From positions 1 through 47,663 of the forward strand of contig CALKJI010000008.1 in the NCBI GenBank assembly GCA_937995655.1: DNA of 47,663 bases, read 5' to 3'. A program made the position numbers and the translations under genes. Of the stretch, positions 7,982 to 16,673 are shown piece by piece. The DNA comes from an uncultured Pseudothermotoga sp. Lineage in GTDB: Bacteria > Thermotogota > Thermotogae > Thermotogales > DSM-5069. The notes under the pieces were generated by a model. That model had not been told where the DNA came from. It saw only the letters and a program-made list of their open reading frames with translations, and did no database searches. Every line of letters begins with the position of its first letter. The first letter of the stretch is position 1.

Positions 7982-8782
7982 CTAATCAGCTTTGAAAAGT
8001 TCTTTTGAACCTTTTTGTGAAAACTCATCCCTTAAGGTCTTAACCATCCCAAAGCCAAGGCTGTTTCTTTCACCAAAACCTACTTCATAACCAATCTTCA
8101 GTAATCTGATATCTCCCCTTGCCTTGAATGGGAAGATAGAGCCCTTTATCTTTATTCCATTAATATCAACAAGCTTCGTAATTTTCGATCGTCTCTTTAT
8201 GTATTCCCAATCTGGTTCTATTGAAATGGAGCCATCAATCTTCTCTCCGTAAAAGGCTTCGTATTTCTTTATTAGGTTCTTGTTCAAAACTTTTTCAAAC
8301 TGTTCATCCCCTGGAAACAGATATTTGTGATAGAGTTTCGCGTTTCTATCGACAGGAATGCTGACTACCAATGGCGACAACATGAAAAACTCCATTTCTT
8401 CCTTAAATTCGATCTCCGGGAGAAGACTTACCTGTTCGATGGGAAAGATGGTCCCCTGTATTTCTATCTGTGGGATCTCTATAAGAGAAGAGAAAAAATA
8501 CATGAGAAAATCTTCACTTACCGAGGACACATACCATCTACCACCAGCAGGCCATATGAGGATCGAACTGTCTCGTACAGCGGATTTGTTGAAGAACAAC
8601 TGTGAAAAGGTAAACATCTTGAACCCCTTGAAGCCTTGTTCGTGCAAAAAACTTTCAAAATCGCTGTCTTTGTGCTTGAGTCTCTTGTATACAAAACTGC
8701 ACAGTTGATAATGATAATTGATAGGTATAGAACAGGTCGCCGTTTTGAAAATGACTTCTAACCTTATAATATTTACCCCCAT
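7982..8782 (-). CDS. cas6: crRNA-processing endoribonuclease Cas6
   Basis: Cas6 cuts pre-crRNA inside each repeat to leave the 8-nt 5' handle. The 266-residue protein has the RAMP layout: a first strand RLEVIFKT, an early His-rich helix (NYHYQLCSFVYKRLKH) likely to carry the catalytic His, and the C-terminal glycine-rich loop GYEVGFGERNSLGFGMV (about 231-247). It is first in the cas operon, downstream of the promoter at 8862-8890. The start is uncertain. The ATG at 8782 has no ribosome site, whereas GGGGGT lies seven bases before an ATA codon that directly precedes RLEVIF, where family members usually start. Confidence 0.9.
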   Translation of the reverse strand: MGVNIIRLEVIFKTATCSIPINYHYQLCSFVYKRLKHKDSDFESFLHEQGFKGFKMFTFSQLFFNKSAVRDSSILIWPAGGRWYVSSVSEDFLMYFFSSLIEIPQIEIQGTIFPIEQVSLLPEIEFKEEMEFFMLSPLVVSIPVDRNAKLYHKYLFPGDEQFEKVLNKNLIKKYEAFYGEKIDGSISIEPDWEYIKRRSKITKLVDINGIKIKGSIFPFKARGDIRLLKIGYEVGFGERNSLGFGMVKTLRDEFSQKGSKELFKAD

Positions 8783-8861
8783 GCCAAAATTGTTGTAAAA
8801 GGAATACCATAGAAAAAGCTATGTGAGATATCTTTATAATACAAAGACTATATCTGCATTT

Positions 8862-8890
8862 ATTATATCATGTTTCTTCTTGTTTAACAA
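8862..8890 (-). promoter_or_regulatory. cas operon promoter
   Basis: On the minus strand TTGTTA (8890-8885), a 17-nt spacer and TATAAT (8867-8862) make a strong sigma-70-type promoter about 75 bases before cas6. With no other good promoter inside the tightly spaced cas genes, it probably drives the whole eight-gene operon. I see no clear operator. Confidence 0.6.
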
Positions 8891-8995
8891 ATGCACAATT
8901 TCTACTCCTTTTCATTTTTGTTCAAGCTGAGAAAAGTGGCAGTTGAGCGCACGAGGCTATTTTCCCTTTTCACCTTCGTCCAACATTCATGCAGT

Positions 8996-9166
8996 CTAAT
9001 CACATTGTCTAACTTTTTCGTTCTTGTTGTTATTTTGCAAGGTCTTTGGCTCGTAGTTTTCAACAGGTGTCACCTTTGCATTACATTCTTCACAGTTTAA
9101 CATCTCACCTTCAAGCTTTGCCGCCGAATAATAAACTTTGCCACAGTTTGGACATCTGTAATACAC
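8996..9166 (-). CDS. Small zinc-ribbon protein, unknown function
   Basis: A short protein of 56 residues (68 if an upstream ATG at 9202 is used) with two CxxC knuckles, CPNCGK and CEEC, spaced by 18 residues, the layout of a rubredoxin-like or zinc-ribbon fold. The tail after the second knuckle is polar (KTLQNNNKNEKVRQCD). The GTG at 9166 is preferred because GGGGGTG lies five bases before it. It ends about 105 bases before the cas operon promoter, on the same strand. It may bind nucleic acid or be a component of a larger complex, but nothing here shows which. No link to CRISPR function is established. Confidence 0.6.
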   Translation of the reverse strand: MYYRCPNCGKVYYSAAKLEGEMLNCEECNAKVTPVENYEPKTLQNNNKNEKVRQCD

Positions 9167-9202
9167 CGATACACCCCCACGGGTAAAAACAAGCTTCTCC
9201 AT

Positions 9203-10018
9203 CTATAAAACTTAAATAAATCATATTACTTATATATTAAGAAAAAATAACAAATATATGAAACGAGTAAAAAGTAGAACTGTCGAGTCTATTTAATTGA
9301 GGCTGATCATGGTATGATATAGAGCTCTTTGCAACAGCTGAACAAGCGCGAAGTTGTTTTTAGATATATCATTTTTCGAAAGGTATGATTTGTTACATAC
9401 TCAAGGAGAGATACATGGTCATTTGAGCAAGCTGAGTTATGATGTGCGAATATGGTCCTGTTGATTTTCAAAGTCTTGGCCAGCTTGCTTTTTCTTTTTT
9501 CAAAGAGTCAGCCACGAAGGAAAAAATCCCTTTGAGTTACTAAAGCCCGTTGAGTTCATGTAATAATCTCCTCTAAGGTAGAAGATAACCTTTTATGACT
9601 TTTCAAATCTTTTACTAATCGACGTTAGGAATGGACGATCTTGTCTTTTACCTTTGTTAGTCAAGATAAAGTTCTTTGGTAACTACTTGGTTATTTCACT
9701 TGAAACTTTCAGCTTACTGCTCCATCTACAGTTCTTGTGATTCATCTTCAATTAAAATGTTCATACCATTCTTCTCTCTGATTAACTATTTCATATGGCT
9801 AAATATAGCCAAAATTAGTACTCTTTATTTTTCTCATTGGCTTTTATCTTGTAGAAGAATTCCACTAATTTGCTGAATGTATTTTATATTCTACGTGGGA
9901 TGGAATTAAGAAACACAATTGTTCGAGTAGATCATAAAGCCATCTTGCTGTGTATTTTTTCATGAAGGGACATTATTTTTTAAGCAGATAAACAAAGGGA
10001 GGATCTTTCAAAGTATTT
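9203..10018. other. Gene-poor AT-rich region between the zinc-ribbon gene and dnaA
   Basis: About 0.8 kb without an intact gene, unusual for this otherwise dense chromosome. It holds a possible decayed coding stretch on the minus strand (9500-9745), and an orphan ribosome-site-like GGGAGG at about 10000 on the plus strand that leads into no reading frame. I see no tRNA, CRISPR repeat or cluster of recognisable DnaA boxes. It may be a relic of a deleted or inserted element. Confidence 0.5.
9500..9745 (-). pseudogene. Possible decayed coding remnant
   Basis: One minus-strand frame runs for 82 codons with only two internal stops and reads like a basic protein: MNHKNCRWSSKLKVSSEITK, stop, LPKNFILTNKGKRQDRPF..., stop, KVIFYLRGDYYMNSTGF.... 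It has no ribosome site and I cannot assign a family; a transposase remnant is one guess. In DNA this AT-rich a low stop count could be chance, so the call is weak. Confidence 0.2.
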
Positions 10019-11347
10019 TTAAACGAACTGATTGGAAACCTTGTCTGTTAGGTGCTTGATAACCTGATCGATCTGGTTTTTCACCACAACATTTCCGCTG
10101 TTGACCAATTCTTCGACCTTCTGTATAGTGTGTGAAACGGTGGGATGTGACCTGCCAAATAGTTCTGCTATTTGTCTAAGTGAAAGTCCAAAATGATTTT
10201 TAGCTATGAACATTCCCACTTGCTTTGCATTCATGACGATCCTTTTCCTACTTTTGCCAAGGATTTCCTTCTGGGTTATGTTAAAAACCTTACATAGAGC
10301 ATCGATGAGTTTTTCGTCAACAGAGACTTTTTGTGTCACCAACGATGATACAGATAGTAACTCTGAAGCTTTTTGGAGATCTACTGATTCATTGGAAATT
10401 TGTTGGTACATTATGAGTTTGATGAGCGCACCACGCAGTCTTCTTAGATTGTCTGAAAAATGGCTGGCAACCAATTTCAGTACATCTTCTTTCAACTGAG
10501 CACCTTCAATTTGTACCATCTTGGTTGCTATTTTGAAGCACGTTTCTTCATCAGGTTTTTCGATCTTGGCAACGACACCCATTTGAAACCTCGATACGAG
10601 CCTATCTTGAAACCTTTCAAGTTGTTGAGGATCACGGTCCGAACAGACTACAATCTGTTTACCTGAATTGTACAGTTCATTGAAGGTATGGAACAACTCG
10701 GTCTGTATTCCAGACTTACCAATCAAAAACTGTACATCATCGAGCAATAATACATCTATCTTGCTTCGAAATCTTTCTCTGAATTCCTGTACTTTGTTCT
10801 TCTTTATGGAATCGACAAGTTCGTTGAGAAATCTTTCGCTGGTTAGGTATATGACTCTGAGGTCTGGATTGTTTTTGAACAAATAATGACCAATTGCTTG
10901 CACCAAGTGTGTTTTTCCAAGTCCAACACCGCCGTGTAAAAACAAGGGATTGTACTTTCCGGGATTTTTAGCCACCTCAAGTGATGTACTGTAGGCAAAC
11001 ATGTTGTTGGGGCCAACAACAAAGTTCTCAAAAGTCAAGATGGGGTTTAGAGGAGTGAGGATCAACGGCCTTTTTTTCACCAAAGGCTCGTCTTGTTCTG
11101 ACTCTTCTTGTGATTGAGCTGGCGCATAGTCTATTCGAAAGTTCATTTGTTTTCCGAAAACTTCGCGCAATGTTTTTGATATAAGAGAGCCATATTTCTT
11201 TTCAAGCCAGTCTCTGATGAACAGATTCCCAACCTGGAAGATCACACAGTCTGTATCTATCTCTTTAACATCAAATGTGCCAAACCAGCTTTCCCACACT
11301 CGACGATTCAATTTAAGCTTCAATGATTCGATTATTTTCTCTCTCAT
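10019..11347 (-). CDS. dnaA: Chromosomal replication initiator DnaA
   Basis: DnaA binds origin boxes and opens the origin using ATP. The 442-residue protein has the N-terminal DnaB/DiaA-interacting domain (KLNRRVWESWFGTF), a short acidic linker (SQEESEQDEPLVKK), the AAA+ domain with Walker A (GGVGLGKTHL) and Walker B (IDVLLLDDVQF), and the C-terminal box-binding domain with the family signature GLSLRQIAELFGRSHPTVSH. The ATG at 11347 is preferred: GGGGAG lies before it and the protein then starts MREKIIESLK at normal length, while the longer frame adds 24 unrelated residues. A promoter lies at 11408-11436. The neighbouring ferredoxin gene repeats the T. maritima arrangement as I recall it. Confidence 0.97.
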   Translation of the reverse strand: MREKIIESLKLKLNRRVWESWFGTFDVKEIDTDCVIFQVGNLFIRDWLEKKYGSLISKTLREVFGKQMNFRIDYAPAQSQEESEQDEPLVKKRPLILTPLNPILTFENFVVGPNNMFAYSTSLEVAKNPGKYNPLFLHGGVGLGKTHLVQAIGHYLFKNNPDLRVIYLTSERFLNELVDSIKKNKVQEFRERFRSKIDVLLLDDVQFLIGKSGIQTELFHTFNELYNSGKQIVVCSDRDPQQLERFQDRLVSRFQMGVVAKIEKPDEETCFKIATKMVQIEGAQLKEDVLKLVASHFSDNLRRLRGALIKLIMYQQISNESVDLQKASELLSVSSLVTQKVSVDEKLIDALCKVFNITQKEILGKSRKRIVMNAKQVGMFIAKNHFGLSLRQIAELFGRSHPTVSHTIQKVEELVNSGNVVVKNQIDQVIKHLTDKVSNQFV

Positions 11348-11407
11348 AAAGATGTACTCCCCACGAAAGTTATTCATACAGATGATACTAGGTAGGTACC
11401 TTAGATT

Positions 11408-11436
11408 ATTATGGACCAACTGAAGGGTAAGTTCAA
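11408..11436 (-). promoter_or_regulatory. dnaA promoter
   Basis: On the minus strand TTGAAC (11436-11431), a 17-nt spacer and CATAAT (11413-11408) lie about 60 bases before the dnaA ATG. A short ACCTACC motif (minus strand, within 11391-11398) lies just downstream, inside the predicted untranslated leader. Confidence 0.5.
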
Positions 11437-11500
11437 GGAACAGAATTGTTTATCTTCTAAGAAGTTTCCTATTCTATGAAAAGTTCCAGATGGGACAAGG

Positions 11501-11525
11501 AAAAAGGGCGGTTGACCGCCCTTTT

Positions 11526-11527
<2 letters not shown>
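11501..11527 (-). terminator. Intrinsic terminator of the ferredoxin gene
   Basis: GGGCGG (11506-11511), loop TTGA and CCGCCC (11516-11521) are flanked by five A's on one side and six T's on the other, so the hairpin can terminate in both directions. It overlaps the ferredoxin stop codon, leaving almost no 3' untranslated region. Confidence 0.85.
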
Positions 11528-11738
<211 letters not shown>

Positions 11739-11767
11739 CTAAAAAATATTATACACTGACATGCAAC

Positions 11768-11795
11768 TTGATTGAGCGTCTTTCTTGGATATAAT
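11768..11795 (+). promoter_or_regulatory. Promoter of the SYLF-protein gene
   Basis: TTGATT (11768-11773), a 16-nt spacer and TATAAT (11790-11795) lie 57 bases before the ATG at 11853, which has a GGAGGTGG ribosome site. A TATAAT on the opposite strand near 11740-11745 may serve the divergent ferredoxin gene but has a poor -35 element. Confidence 0.55.
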
Positions 11796-11852
11796 GGATT
11801 TTTAATTTCTTTTCTGTAATTTAGTGATAGGATAAAAATAGGAGGTGGAAGG

Positions 11853-12524
11853 ATGAAAAAAGTTATCTTAATTGTGGCTTTGATCCCCGGTTTGATTTTT
11901 GGTGCAACGGCTGTAGAACGTCTCACGAGCGCTTTGGCCATTGTTAGAGAGCTTTCAAATATACCCGACGCAGGTGCTTTCATTGAATTACTCCGCCAGT
12001 CTGAAGGCATTGCCATATATCCCTCTTTGATCAAGGTAGGTCTTGTGATAGGTGGACAATATGGTGAAGGCGTCGTTTTCAAAAGGGATGTGCCATCAGG
12101 TAGATGGTTTGGCCCACTCTTTGTAAAGCTGAGTGGTCTGAGTCTTGGTGCCCAGATTGGTATACAAAATGTTGGCTTGGTGCTCGTTCTAATGAACGAA
12201 GACGCCGTCAAAGGTTTTACGTCAGGTAATGTAACATTGGGTGGAAACATCAGTATCGCAGCAGGGCCGCTGGGCAGGTCCCTTTCGGCGGATACAGATT
12301 ACAAGTTACAGTCATCGATTTATTCTTACTCAGTGAGCAGGGGGTTCTTTGCAGGACTCTCATTGCAGGGTTCTGTTGTTCAGGTGGATGATGAAATAAA
12401 TAAACAGTTCTATGGTTCGTCGGTCTCGGCATCTGACATCCTAAAGGTAGAACCAACAAGAAAAGAGGCAAAAGATTTGGTTGATTACTTGAACAGTCTT
12501 ATATACTTACAACCTGGCATTTGA
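11853..12524 (+). CDS. Secreted SYLF (Ysc84) domain lipid-binding protein
   Basis: The 223-residue protein starts with a signal peptide (MKKVILIVALIPGLIFGATA, cleavage likely after FGA or ATA). The mature part is a single SYLF/Ysc84 domain: an N-terminal helix (VERLTSALAIVRELSNIP), then GIAIYPSLIKVGLVIGGQYGEGVVF, ending in FFAGLSLQGSVVQVDDEINKQFYG, all recognisable family blocks. In eukaryotes SYLF domains bind phosphoinositides; the bacterial role is unclear, and an envelope or toga-associated lipid function is only an inference. It has its own promoter and precedes uvrB by 68 bases. No terminator is visible between them, so some readthrough into the uvrB operon is possible. Confidence 0.85.
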   Translation: MKKVILIVALIPGLIFGATAVERLTSALAIVRELSNIPDAGAFIELLRQSEGIAIYPSLIKVGLVIGGQYGEGVVFKRDVPSGRWFGPLFVKLSGLSLGAQIGIQNVGLVLVLMNEDAVKGFTSGNVTLGGNISIAAGPLGRSLSADTDYKLQSSIYSYSVSRGFFAGLSLQGSVVQVDDEINKQFYGSSVSASDILKVEPTRKEAKDLVDYLNSLIYLQPGI

Positions 12525-12592
12525 ACTTTGGTCCCGTAGGATCTTTCGATCTCCTTATAACAGAAAAAAAGAGTTCTACTGGGGGCACTTAA

Positions 12593-14557
12593 GTGTTCAA
12601 TCTTGTCAGCGAATATGAACCAACGGGAGATCAGCCACAGGCAATCGAAAAACTTGTTAATGGTATCAAAAGTGGATACAAATTTCAGACATTGCTTGGT
12701 GTAACAGGTAGTGGAAAGACATACACGATGGCAAGTGTTATAGCATCTTTGAACAGGCCAACCCTCGTTATCTCTCCCAATAAAACTCTTGCTGCACAAC
12801 TTTACGGTGAATTCAAAGGGTTCTTTCCTAACAACAGGGTAGAGTACTTCATCAGTTACTATGACTATTACCAACCAGAGGCTTATATACCTAGCAAGGA
12901 CTTGTACATAGAAAAAAGTGCAGATATAAATGATATTCTAGTTCGAATGAGAATGTCAACATTGAAGTCTGTTCGAACAAGACGTGATGTCATCGTGGTT
13001 GCAAGTGTTTCGAGCATATATGCCTCAGGTGACCCGGTCGATTTCGATATAATGAATATTCAGCTTTACGTGGGTCAGAAGATCTCACCACATGTAGTTG
13101 CCCAAAAACTTGCTAGGATAGGATACACGCGAAGCAATGAGATAACGGTCAAGGGTTGTTTTAGACTCAGTGGAGATGTTATGGAGATCTATCCGACCTA
13201 TCAAGATGAGGGTGTACGGGTTGAATTCTTCGGTTCAAAGATAGAGAATATCGAATCCTTCGACAAATTCAATAGATCCTCTATAGAAAGGTTTTCAAAG
13301 TTGATTGTTTATCCTGCAGTAGAGTTCATAACGACCGAGGAAAAACTTAAAAGAGCGATAGAATCAATAAAGATTGAACTTGAAGATCGACTTAGGGAAT
13401 TGAAAGAACAAGGAAAACTTCTAGAGGCTGAGAGACTTCATCAAAGAACGATGCATGATATAGAATTATTATCCACCCTTGGCTTTTGTGCAGGTATTGA
13501 GAATTATTCAAGACATTTTGATCACAGATCTCCCGGAGAACCACCTTACACCTTGCTCGATTACTATGATAAAGACCTGATCGTCTTCATAGATGAATCT
13601 CACATCGCTGTGCCACAATTGAGGGCCATGTGGCGAGGCGATTATTCAAGAAAAAAGAATCTTGTAGATTATGGGTTTAGATTGCCATCGGCTTTTGATA
13701 ACAGGCCTCTAACTTTTGAAGAATTCTTGAAAAAAGTTCCACAGATAATATTCGTTTCTGCAACACCCGGCCCTTTTGAATATGAGGTGAGTGAACAAAT
13801 CGTTGAACAGATAATAAGACCCACAGGCCTTGTTGATCCTGAAGTAGAAGTGAGGCCGACAAAGTATCAAATTGATGATCTTGTCAATGAAATAGCAAAA
13901 GTCATCGAACGTAAAGAAAGAGCACTTGTGACAGTCCTTACAAAGAAAACTGCCGAAAGATTGAGTGAGTACCTCACCGAACTTGGTATAAGATCTCTTT
14001 ACATTCATTCAGAACTTGACGCGATTCAAAGAATCGAAGTACTCAAGAAACTTCGGCGAGGAGACGTCGATGTAGTCGTTGGTATAAATCTTCTCAGAGA
14101 AGGCCTTGATCTTCCAGAGGTCTCTTTGGTTGCTATACTCGACTCTGACAAAGAAGGCTTTCTAAGATCTGAAACTACACTCATTCAAATCATAGGAAGG
14201 GTTGCCAGAAATCTGAATGGCAAGGTGCTCATGTATGCAGATAAAGTAACCCCGGCCATGCAGAGAGCCATCGAAGAGACGAATCGAAGAAGAAGTATAC
14301 AAATCGAGTACAATCAAAGGCATGGTATAATACCCAGAACGATAGTTAAACCACTCCAAATAGAGATCTTTGAAAAGTATATGGAAAGACCACCTGGACA
14401 GATCGACTATACTGAATTTGCTAAAAATCTTACTAAAGAGGAATACCTAGCACTCCTTGAAGAAGAGATGTATAAAGCGGCAAGTGAGCTTCGTTATGAA
14501 GAAGCAGCAAGATTAAGAGATGAAATCTTCAGATTGAGAGAGGAGCTGAAAAAATGA
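12593..14557 (+). CDS. uvrB: Excinuclease ABC subunit UvrB
   Basis: UvrB is the damage-verifying helicase-like subunit of nucleotide excision repair. The 654 residues show the expected order: Walker A GVTGSGKT (36-43), the DNA-gripping beta-hairpin ([20 protein letters not shown] region), the DESH box ([12 protein letters not shown]), helicase motifs V and VI ([23 protein letters not shown]) and the C-terminal UVR motif that binds UvrC ([20 protein letters not shown]). The start is GTG, seven bases after GGGGG. It overlaps the next gene by four bases and heads the long maintenance operon. Confidence 0.98.
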   Translation: MFNLVSEYEPTGDQPQAIEKLVNGIKSGYKFQTLLGVTGSGKTYTMASVIASLNRPTLVISPNKTLAAQLYGEFKGFFPNNRVEYFISYYDYYQPEAYIPSKDLYIEKSADINDILVRMRMSTLKSVRTRRDVIVVASVSSIYASGDPVDFDIMNIQLYVGQKISPHVVAQKLARIGYTRSNEITVKGCFRLSGDVMEIYPTYQDEGVRVEFFGSKIENIESFDKFNRSSIERFSKLIVYPAVEFITTEEKLKRAIESIKIELEDRLRELKEQGKLLEAERLHQRTMHDIELLSTLGFCAGIENYSRHFDHRSPGEPPYTLLDYYDKDLIVFIDESHIAVPQLRAMWRGDYSRKKNLVDYGFRLPSAFDNRPLTFEEFLKKVPQIIFVSATPGPFEYEVSEQIVEQIIRPTGLVDPEVEVRPTKYQIDDLVNEIAKVIERKERALVTVLTKKTAERLSEYLTELGIRSLYIHSELDAIQRIEVLKKLRRGDVDVVVGINLLREGLDLPEVSLVAILDSDKEGFLRSETTLIQIIGRVARNLNGKVLMYADKVTPAMQRAIEETNRRRSIQIEYNQRHGIIPRTIVKPLQIEIFEKYMERPPGQIDYTEFAKNLTKEEYLALLEEEMYKAASELRYEEAARLRDEIFRLREELKK

Positions 14558-15324
14558 AATCGATCTGCGAAGCGGCGAAAAGGGCAGGGGACTTTGCAAA
14601 GGAAAGATTTGAAAGGGAGCATAGGATCGATATAAAAACGAGAGTGTCGGATGTGGTTACAGAAGTTGATGTAGAATGTCAAAAGATTATCGTGGATACT
14701 ATTCTGAAACATTTCCCTGAGGCAAAGTTTGTCCTTGAAGAAGGTGATGGTGACACAAAAATACCAAATGCTGAATGTATCTTTGTGGTTGATCCCATCG
14801 ATGGGACACTCAACTACGCACATTCCTTCCCATACTTTGCTGTGAGTATAGCGAGACTGGATTACCTACAAATAACAGAAGCGACTGTCTATCTACCTAT
14901 GACAAATGAGATGTTTTATGCCAAAAAGGGATCTGGCGCGTTCTTGAATGGAACACAAATTTTCAACAGGAATAGACCGTCACTGGATAAATCTTTTCTC
15001 GTAACTGGCTGGCCTTATGATGAATCGCTCTTCGATTGGACTCTCAAAACGATTGAGAGGCTCAGCAAGATCACTCAAGAGATCAGAATACTAGGTTCGT
15101 CTGCTGCTGAACTGTGTTACCTTGCCAGTGGTAAATTCGACGGTTACTGGGAAGTGGGGCTAAAGCCATGGGATACGGCAGGAGGAGTTTTGATTGCCAG
15201 GGAGGCCGGTATAACCGTCACGGGTTTAGAAGATGACTACGATCTTGAATCGGGTGAAATCGTGGCAGCCGTCCCTTCGATACATGAAAGACTCATGGAA
15301 ATATTGAGAGAGATCAAGAAATGA
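14554..15324 (+). CDS. suhB: Inositol monophosphatase family phosphatase (SuhB/FBPase-like)
   Basis: A Mg-dependent, Li-sensitive phosphatase-family protein of 256 residues. The metal-binding motifs are intact: Glu in VLEEGDG (62-63), DPIDGT at 80-85 and [14 protein letters not shown] near 205-218. In Thermotogota the close relative TM1415 hydrolyses inositol phosphate and may also act on fructose-1,6-bisphosphate. Thermophiles use such enzymes for the compatible solute di-myo-inositol phosphate or for gluconeogenesis. Which substrate applies here cannot be told from sequence. It overlaps uvrB and the following kinase gene by four bases each. Confidence 0.9.
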   Translation: MKSICEAAKRAGDFAKERFEREHRIDIKTRVSDVVTEVDVECQKIIVDTILKHFPEAKFVLEEGDGDTKIPNAECIFVVDPIDGTLNYAHSFPYFAVSIARLDYLQITEATVYLPMTNEMFYAKKGSGAFLNGTQIFNRNRPSLDKSFLVTGWPYDESLFDWTLKTIERLSKITQEIRILGSSAAELCYLASGKFDGYWEVGLKPWDTAGGVLIAREAGITVTGLEDDYDLESGEIVAAVPSIHERLMEILREIKK

Positions 15325-15971
15325 GGCCAAAGATTATAGTAGAAGGAACCGTTGGCGCAGGGAAAACAACATTTATAAATTCTTTGGCAGAAAAATTGAT
15401 GCTGGAACCTCTCTATGAACTCACAGACCGAAAGTTGGTACAGATACTGGAACGGTTCTACGCTAACCCAAAGGAATGGTCTTTTCAACTGCAGATCTAT
15501 TTTCTCACCAAGAGATTTGAACAGATGAAAATTGGTTGTCAGAAAATGGATGTCATAATGGATCGTTCCATCTTTTGTGACCACATTTTTCCAAGGGTTT
15601 TACTAAAGAGAGGTGAAATGACAGAACTCGAATATTTGATTTATGAAGAGCTGCACAAACAACTGGTTAATCTGTCTTCACCACCACAATTGATGATTTA
15701 CCTAAAATGTTCTACAAAGACTGCTATTGAAAGAATCAGAAAGAGAGGTAGATTGTACGAGCTCCAAATCGATGAAGGATATTGGGAGATGCTTAATCAG
15801 GAATACGAAGATTTCTTTTCTCTTTATGATCTTTCTACCCTGCTAGTAATTGATACAGATGAGCTGGATGAAAATTTCACGCAGATAGAGTTGGTTGTCG
15901 ACCAGGTATTGAAAGATCCAAAAGGACATGTGTATCACTATGATGGAGAATCTCTAATAGAGGGAGTGTGA
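15321..15971 (+). CDS. Deoxynucleoside kinase, first of a tandem pair
   Basis: The 216-residue protein belongs to the deoxyadenosine/deoxyguanosine/deoxycytidine kinase family, which phosphorylates salvaged deoxynucleosides. It has a P-loop at the N-terminus (VEGTVGAGKTT), the DRS motif after the third strand (VIMDRSIFCDHIF), where Glu or Asp acts as base and Arg stabilises, and a LID with paired arginines (RIRKRGRLYE). It overlaps suhB by four bases and is followed three bases later by a paralogue. Comparable adjacent pairs in lactobacilli form a dAK/dGK heterodimer, so these two may assemble together; that is inference. Confidence 0.85.
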   Translation: MRPKIIVEGTVGAGKTTFINSLAEKLMLEPLYELTDRKLVQILERFYANPKEWSFQLQIYFLTKRFEQMKIGCQKMDVIMDRSIFCDHIFPRVLLKRGEMTELEYLIYEELHKQLVNLSSPPQLMIYLKCSTKTAIERIRKRGRLYELQIDEGYWEMLNQEYEDFFSLYDLSTLLVIDTDELDENFTQIELVVDQVLKDPKGHVYHYDGESLIEGV

Positions 15972-15974
15972 CGG

Positions 15975-16649
15975 GTGCTCGAAATTGTGGTGGAAGGAAC
16001 CGTTGGTGCTGGTAAGACAACTTTGGTAGAGATTTTGGAAAAAGAGAGAAAGATGAATGGATTTTATGAGATGAGTGATGAATTGGCAGATAAGATTCTT
16101 GAAAGATACTATAAAGAAAAACATAGATGGTGTCTAACTATGGAACTTTATTTTCTTCACAAACGCTTTTTGCAAATCAGACAGGCAAGTCAAACCGAGA
16201 GAGCCGTTATGGATCGTTCAATGGTTGGAGACTTTGTCTTTGTGAAAATGCAGAGGGAACTGGGTTTTTTACAGCCTATTGAATATTCTGTTTACGAAAA
16301 TTTTTACAAAACTATGTGTGAGATCTCTCCATCTCCAAAGTTAATGGTTTACATAAAGTGTTCTGTCCGGACAGCCATCGAGCGCATACAGAGAAGAGGA
16401 AGAAATTATGAACTAAGCGTGGAAAGATCATATTGGGAAAAGCTATGTCATTACTATGACAAAACGTTTCTGGATAGTTCTAACAATAATATTTTAATCA
16501 TCGATGGAGATCAAATAGATTTTGTGGAAGAACAATCACATAAAATTCTTGTACTGGACGCTATAGACAGATGCCTTGATTCCCATGGTGTCCATTTCCT
16601 TGACAAAGATGGACTAAGGCATTGGAGAAACTGGTATAATAATGTGTAG
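15975..16649 (+). CDS. Deoxynucleoside kinase, second of a tandem pair
   Basis: A 224-residue paralogue of the preceding gene with the same landmarks: VEGTVGAGKTT P-loop, AVMDRSMVGDFVF and the LID RIQRRGRNYE. The start is GTG. The two proteins share block order but differ widely outside the motifs, and the residues after DRS differ (IFCDHIF against MVGDFVF). The copies have therefore diverged and are probably tuned to different deoxynucleosides. The extended C-terminus (DSHGVHFLDKDGLRHW...) is absent from most family members I know. It ends 24 bases before the rodZ-like gene. Confidence 0.84.
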   Translation: MLEIVVEGTVGAGKTTLVEILEKERKMNGFYEMSDELADKILERYYKEKHRWCLTMELYFLHKRFLQIRQASQTERAVMDRSMVGDFVFVKMQRELGFLQPIEYSVYENFYKTMCEISPSPKLMVYIKCSVRTAIERIQRRGRNYELSVERSYWEKLCHYYDKTFLDSSNNNILIIDGDQIDFVEEQSHKILVLDAIDRCLDSHGVHFLDKDGLRHWRNWYNNV

Positions 16650-16673
16650 ATTCTTTAATAAGGTGTGGTCGCC

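Noticed and set aside
9410-9545. 34-residue plus-strand frame MMCEYGPVDF...
   Set aside because: Short, no ribosome site, no family resemblance; overlaps the possible decayed minus-strand frame.
9676-9876. Plus-strand open frame of 66 codons rich in Phe, Ile and Ser
   Set aside because: No ribosome site, no recognisable domain and composition expected from AT-rich noncoding DNA; it lies opposite the possible decayed frame.
12485-12874. 129-codon minus-strand frame across the uvrB start
   Set aside because: Antisense to uvrB, with no ribosome site and no family resemblance.
13467-13475. TTATCCACC, one base from the E. coli DnaA box
   Set aside because: A single copy inside the uvrB coding sequence with no cluster and no AT-rich unwinding region; Thermotoga DnaA also prefers a different motif.
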